Below are positions 6,201 through 7,676 of a DNA stretch of 7,676 nucleotides, piece after piece. A program made the position numbers and the translations under genes. Under the pieces are notes generated by a model. It saw only the letters and a program-made list of their open reading frames with translations, had not been told where the DNA came from and did not search any database. The stretch is taken from contig JAKLLP010000060.1 in assembly GCA_023150055.1 (NCBI GenBank), positions 1,653 through 9,328 on the forward strand, read 5' to 3'. The stretch comes from Gammaproteobacteria bacterium (lineage in GTDB: Bacteria; Pseudomonadota; Gammaproteobacteria; Steroidobacterales; GCA-2729495). How positions within the stretch are numbered: position 1 is the stretch's first letter; each line of letters starts with the position of its first letter.

Positions 6201-6875
6201 TCAGCCGAAGCGGTAGCCAAAGCCACGCACGGTCTGCAGCAGCGTTTCGCAGCCATGTCGCTCCATGACGGCTCGCAACCGCCGCACGTGCACGTCGACG
6301 GTACGCTCACCGATACCCTTGCGCTGTTGCCAGACCTTGGCCAGCAGCTCCTTGCGGGTCAGGACGCGACCGCGATTCTCCATTAAATAAGCAAGCAAAC
6401 GAAATTCAGCGGGGGCGAGTTCGACTTCCCGCCCCCTGACGGTGACCTTGTGGCTGACCACGTCGAGGGCGACGGGATCGACCTCGAGGAGCGCCCCCCA
6501 GGGAATGGCCGGGCGGCGCAGCACCGCGTTCACTCGTGCGACCAGCTCCTCGGGCGGTGCCGACTTGGCAAGGCAGTCATCGATACCGCTGCCGAGGGCG
6601 CTGGCTATGTCCTCGGCCTTGATCTGCCTGCCGGCGACGAGTATGCGGGAGCAGGAGCCATGCGGGTTCTGGCGTATCCGCGCGGCGAGTTCCAGCGCGG
6701 AACCATCGACGAGATGCCACTCGGTGATCACCGCGTCGAAGTGCGTGTCTCGCAGCAGCGTCATCGCTGCTGCCGAGTCCGTCGCGCAGATGGCCTCGTG
6801 GCCTGCGGCACGCAGATAACCGCTGATGCTGGCGCACTCGGCTGTGCTGCTGTCTACTACCAGGAGGCGGGCCAC
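6201..6875 (-). CDS. PhoB/OmpR-family response regulator with degenerate receiver
   Basis: A 224-residue PhoB paralogue, starting at GTG 6875 with AGAGGG five bases upstream; MARLLVVD aligns with PhoB's first residues. The receiver (1-121) is full length and collinear with E. coli PhoB at a constant offset of one residue, so the active-site changes are clear. PhoB Glu9/Asp10 become Asp8/Ser9, the phospho-acceptor Asp53 becomes Glu52 (TEWHLVDGS) and Thr83 becomes Gly82, while Lys105 is kept as Lys104 (CLAKS), though the Pro after it is lost. Phosphorylation by PhoR is therefore unlikely; Glu may mimic the phosphorylated state. The alpha4-beta5-alpha5 half is present (IDDCLAK, PPEELVARVNAVLRR). 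The winged helix (about 128-224) is intact, with recognition helix ERTVDVHVRRLRAVM nearly identical to that of the neighbouring PhoB, so it probably binds related sites. A triple 11-base repeat lies upstream. Regulator of the Pho system is an inference; no established name is recognised. Confidence 0.88.
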   Translation of the reverse strand: MARLLVVDSSTAECASISGYLRAAGHEAICATDSAAAMTLLRDTHFDAVITEWHLVDGSALELAARIRQNPHGSCSRILVAGRQIKAEDIASALGSGIDDCLAKSAPPEELVARVNAVLRRPAIPWGALLEVDPVALDVVSHKVTVRGREVELAPAEFRLLAYLMENRGRVLTRKELLAKVWQQRKGIGERTVDVHVRRLRAVMERHGCETLLQTVRGFGYRFG

Positions 6876-6880
6876 GACAT

Positions 6881-6886
6881 CCCTCT
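6881..6886 (-). promoter_or_regulatory. Shine-Dalgarno deciding the GTG start of the PhoB paralogue
   Basis: AGAGGG on the minus strand, five bases before GTG 6875. A nearby ATG (6880-6878) is in a different frame and does not open the regulator, so this site and the family alignment fix the GTG. Confidence 0.65.
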
Positions 6887-6912
6887 GAACCCTGCGGCCC
6901 GCTATCCTAGTC

Positions 6913-6929
6913 GTCGGCAGGTTGCCGAC
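6913..6929. repeat. Perfect 7-bp inverted repeat in the leader of the PhoB paralogue
   Basis: GTCGGCA (6913-6919), GGT, TGCCGAC (6923-6929). It lies directly next to the triple Pho-box-like repeat, between it and the regulator's start. It may be a second operator, or a short hairpin in the leader RNA. There is no T-tract on either side, so an intrinsic terminator is unlikely. Confidence 0.5.
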
Positions 6930-6958
6930 CGGTTACGTAATTATTGCAAACATGTTAC
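6930..6958 (-). promoter_or_regulatory. Triple Pho-box-like repeat upstream of the PhoB paralogue
   Basis: On the plus strand, three 7-base units at exact 11-base spacing: CGGTTAC (6930-6936), TTATTGC (6941-6947) and ATGTTAC (6952-6958), with 4-base spacers. The outer units share GTTACG and the middle one matches the TTATTNC unit found at phoB and pstS. Odd-numbered tandem units fit head-to-tail binding by PhoB-type winged helices. The site is 55-83 bases upstream of the regulator's GTG and 195 bases from dgkA, so control of the regulator is more likely. No -10 sits at the 8-base distance seen at the other two sites; TAGGAT at 6904-6909 is a weaker candidate. Confidence 0.55.
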
Positions 6959-7085
6959 GGACGCCTCGTGGCCCCTGCGCCTCGATCCGCAGGATGCGCG
7001 AGAGCGACCGCTGCGACACCGTGCCGACCGCGGCGCATGCGAAGTGACGCGCGCTTCGGCTTGCCGATGAGTTGCCATCATCAAT

Positions 7086-7094
7086 TGCTATCAT
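7086..7094 (+). promoter_or_regulatory. Candidate extended -10 promoter for dgkA
   Basis: TGCTATCAT: a TATCAT hexamer (5 of 6 matches to TATAAT) preceded by the TGn extension, 58 bases before the dgkA ATG. No good -35 lies 16-18 bases upstream (TTGCCG at 7061 is too far and TTGCCA at 7072 too close), which an extended -10 can tolerate. I see no other feature between here and the repeats at 6913-6958. Confidence 0.45.
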
Positions 7095-7152
7095 GCGCCT
7101 CCCGCGGCCAGTACGACCGCGCTGCACCAGTGCCTGTCCGGGAAACGCACTC

Positions 7153-7524
7153 ATGCCGAAGAGCCAGCATCGCGGCCTGCGTCGCCTGACCGCGGCCACC
7201 GCCTGTTCCGCAGCGGGGCTGCGCGCCGCATGGCGTCACGAGGAGGCATTTCGGCAGGAACTGGTCATGACCGTCGCGCTGGTTCCGGGGGCGCTGTGGC
7301 TAGGCCAGACGCTGTCGGAACGCGTGCTGCTCGTCGGCTCCTGCCTGCTCGTGCTGATCGTCGAGCTGCTGAATTCGGCGATCGAGGCGGTAGTCGATCG
7401 CGTCAGTCACGATCACCATGAATTATCGGCGCAGGCGAAGGACATGGGCTCGGCAGCCGTACTGATCAGCCTCGTTCTCGCCGCGGCGGTCTGGCTCGCG
7501 GTAGCCTGGGATCGATTTGCCTGA
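7153..7524 (+). CDS. dgkA: Diacylglycerol kinase DgkA
   Basis: Small inner-membrane enzyme that phosphorylates diacylglycerol with ATP to phosphatidic acid, recycling the lipid left by membrane-derived glucan and envelope modification. Starting at ATG 7153 the product is 123 residues, against about 122 in E. coli, and aligns along its whole length. An amphipathic N-terminus includes AAGLRAAWRHEEAFRQE (20-36, with Glu30 at the conserved acidic position). Three membrane helices lie at about 37-52, 57-75 and 101-118. The signature ELLNSAIEAVVDR (71-83, with Glu71, Asn74 and Glu78) is followed by AKDMGSAAVL (95-104), which contains the catalytic-site Lys96/Asp97. All key residues are present. A longer reading from TTG 7072 adds 27 unrelated residues and is unlikely. 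It is divergent from the PhoB paralogue; a link to phosphate control is possible but not shown. Confidence 0.95.
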   Translation: MPKSQHRGLRRLTAATACSAAGLRAAWRHEEAFRQELVMTVALVPGALWLGQTLSERVLLVGSCLLVLIVELLNSAIEAVVDRVSHDHHELSAQAKDMGSAAVLISLVLAAAVWLAVAWDRFA

Positions 7525-7550
7525 GGCCCGGCGTCTGCCATCGATGGACA

Positions 7551-7580
7551 GGGGACGGTTCCCTGACGGGAACCGTCCCC
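7551..7580. repeat. Perfect 13-bp palindrome after dgkA (REP-like element or bidirectional terminator)
   Basis: GGGGACGGTTCCC (7551-7563), loop TGAC, GGGAACCGTCCCC (7568-7580). It sits 26 bases after the dgkA stop, between two convergent genes, and a smaller palindrome CCATCGATGG lies at 7538-7547 just before it. There is no T-tract on either side. The GGGGACGGTTCCC core resembles repetitive palindromes that I recall being scattered in gammaproteobacterial genomes, some next to REP-associated transposases; that link is from memory and cannot be tested here. Strong RNA folding would also protect or end both converging transcripts. Confidence 0.6.
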
Positions 7581-7600
7581 GAGAACCAAACGACGGCGCA

Positions 7601-7623
7601 GACCGGCCGCCGCCAGGCCGGTC
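7601..7623 (-). terminator. Hairpin at the end of the right-edge membrane protein gene
   Basis: GACCGGCC (7601-7608) pairs with GGCCGGTC (7616-7623) around a 7-base loop. It overlaps the stop codon of the partial minus-strand gene and is the first structure its transcript would meet. No T-tract follows, so termination is only a possibility. Confidence 0.35.
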
Positions 7624-7676
7624 AGACGAACAGGGCGAGACTGCCAGCGGCCAGCAGCGCTCCGACCACCAACCCG
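7622..7676 (-). CDS. C-terminus of an unidentified membrane protein (partial)
   Basis: Reading leftward from the right edge, 17 codons end at TGA (7624-7622) and encode GLVVGALLAAGSLALFV, an uninterrupted hydrophobic segment typical of a last membrane helix that ends abruptly at the C-terminus. The gene would converge on dgkA, with the 13-bp palindrome between them. Too little is visible to assign a family, and a chance hydrophobic frame in GC-rich DNA cannot be excluded. Confidence 0.4.
   Translation of the reverse strand, partial: GLVVGALLAAGSLALFV

Noticed and set aside
5532..6386. Open plus-strand frame of 284 codons across phoB and the intergenic region
   Set aside because: Antisense to two genes with clear winged-helix domains; His/Arg/Gln-rich shadow composition.
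7072..7152. Upstream TTG start for dgkA adding 27 residues
   Set aside because: The extra residues are Pro/Arg-rich, overlap the likely promoter at 7086-7094 and exceed the family's length; ATG 7153 gives the standard size.
1..7676. CRISPR arrays, tRNA or rRNA genes, insertion sequences
   Set aside because: No regularly spaced repeats with spacers, no cloverleaf or rRNA-like stretch and no transposase or terminal inverted repeats were seen; nearly all of the window is explained by the genes listed.

Overview
The window is a phosphate-starvation (Pho) locus from a GC-rich proteobacterium, most likely a gammaproteobacterium. PhoR has the full length and layout of the enterobacterial kinase, DgkA is a close match in length and motifs to the enterobacterial enzyme, and PstS, PstC and PstA are of the longer type seen in pseudomonads and marine relatives. 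The organism is inferred from protein features only; no rRNA or other taxonomic marker is present.

Layout, reading along the minus strand from right to left: a PhoB-like response regulator paralogue (6201-6875), phoB (5493-6032), phoR (4190-5479), phoU (3429-4145), pstS (2278-3342), pstC (768-2156) and pstA (1-771, running off the left edge). phoB, phoR and phoU are closely packed (gaps of 13 and 44 bases). pstS has its own promoter region in the 86-base gap after phoU. A strong hairpin separates pstS from pstC, and pstC and pstA overlap by four bases. On the plus strand, dgkA (7153-7524) is divergent from the paralogue. It is followed by a perfect 13-bp palindrome and the last 17 codons of a membrane protein on the minus strand.

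In the usual scheme, PstS captures periplasmic phosphate and PstC/PstA (with PstB, outside the window) import it. PhoU and the Pst complex restrain the kinase PhoR, and PhoR phosphorylates PhoB, which binds Pho boxes. Here the response-regulator step is abnormal. PhoB has an apparently clean in-frame loss of about 50 residues that removes the second half of its receiver (conserved Thr, Lys and the dimer face) but keeps the phospho-acceptor Asp and the whole DNA-binding domain. The neighbouring paralogue has a full-length receiver, but Glu replaces the phospho-acceptor Asp and other pocket residues are lost. Neither regulator is canonical, although PhoR looks intact.

Three intergenic sites (upstream of pstS, phoB and the paralogue) share units related to GTTAC/TTATTNC repeated at exactly 11-bp spacing. 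They are good candidates for this organism's Pho boxes, and they suggest that the paralogue belongs to the same regulon. The altered regulator pair and its shared operator pattern are the part of the window most worth following up.
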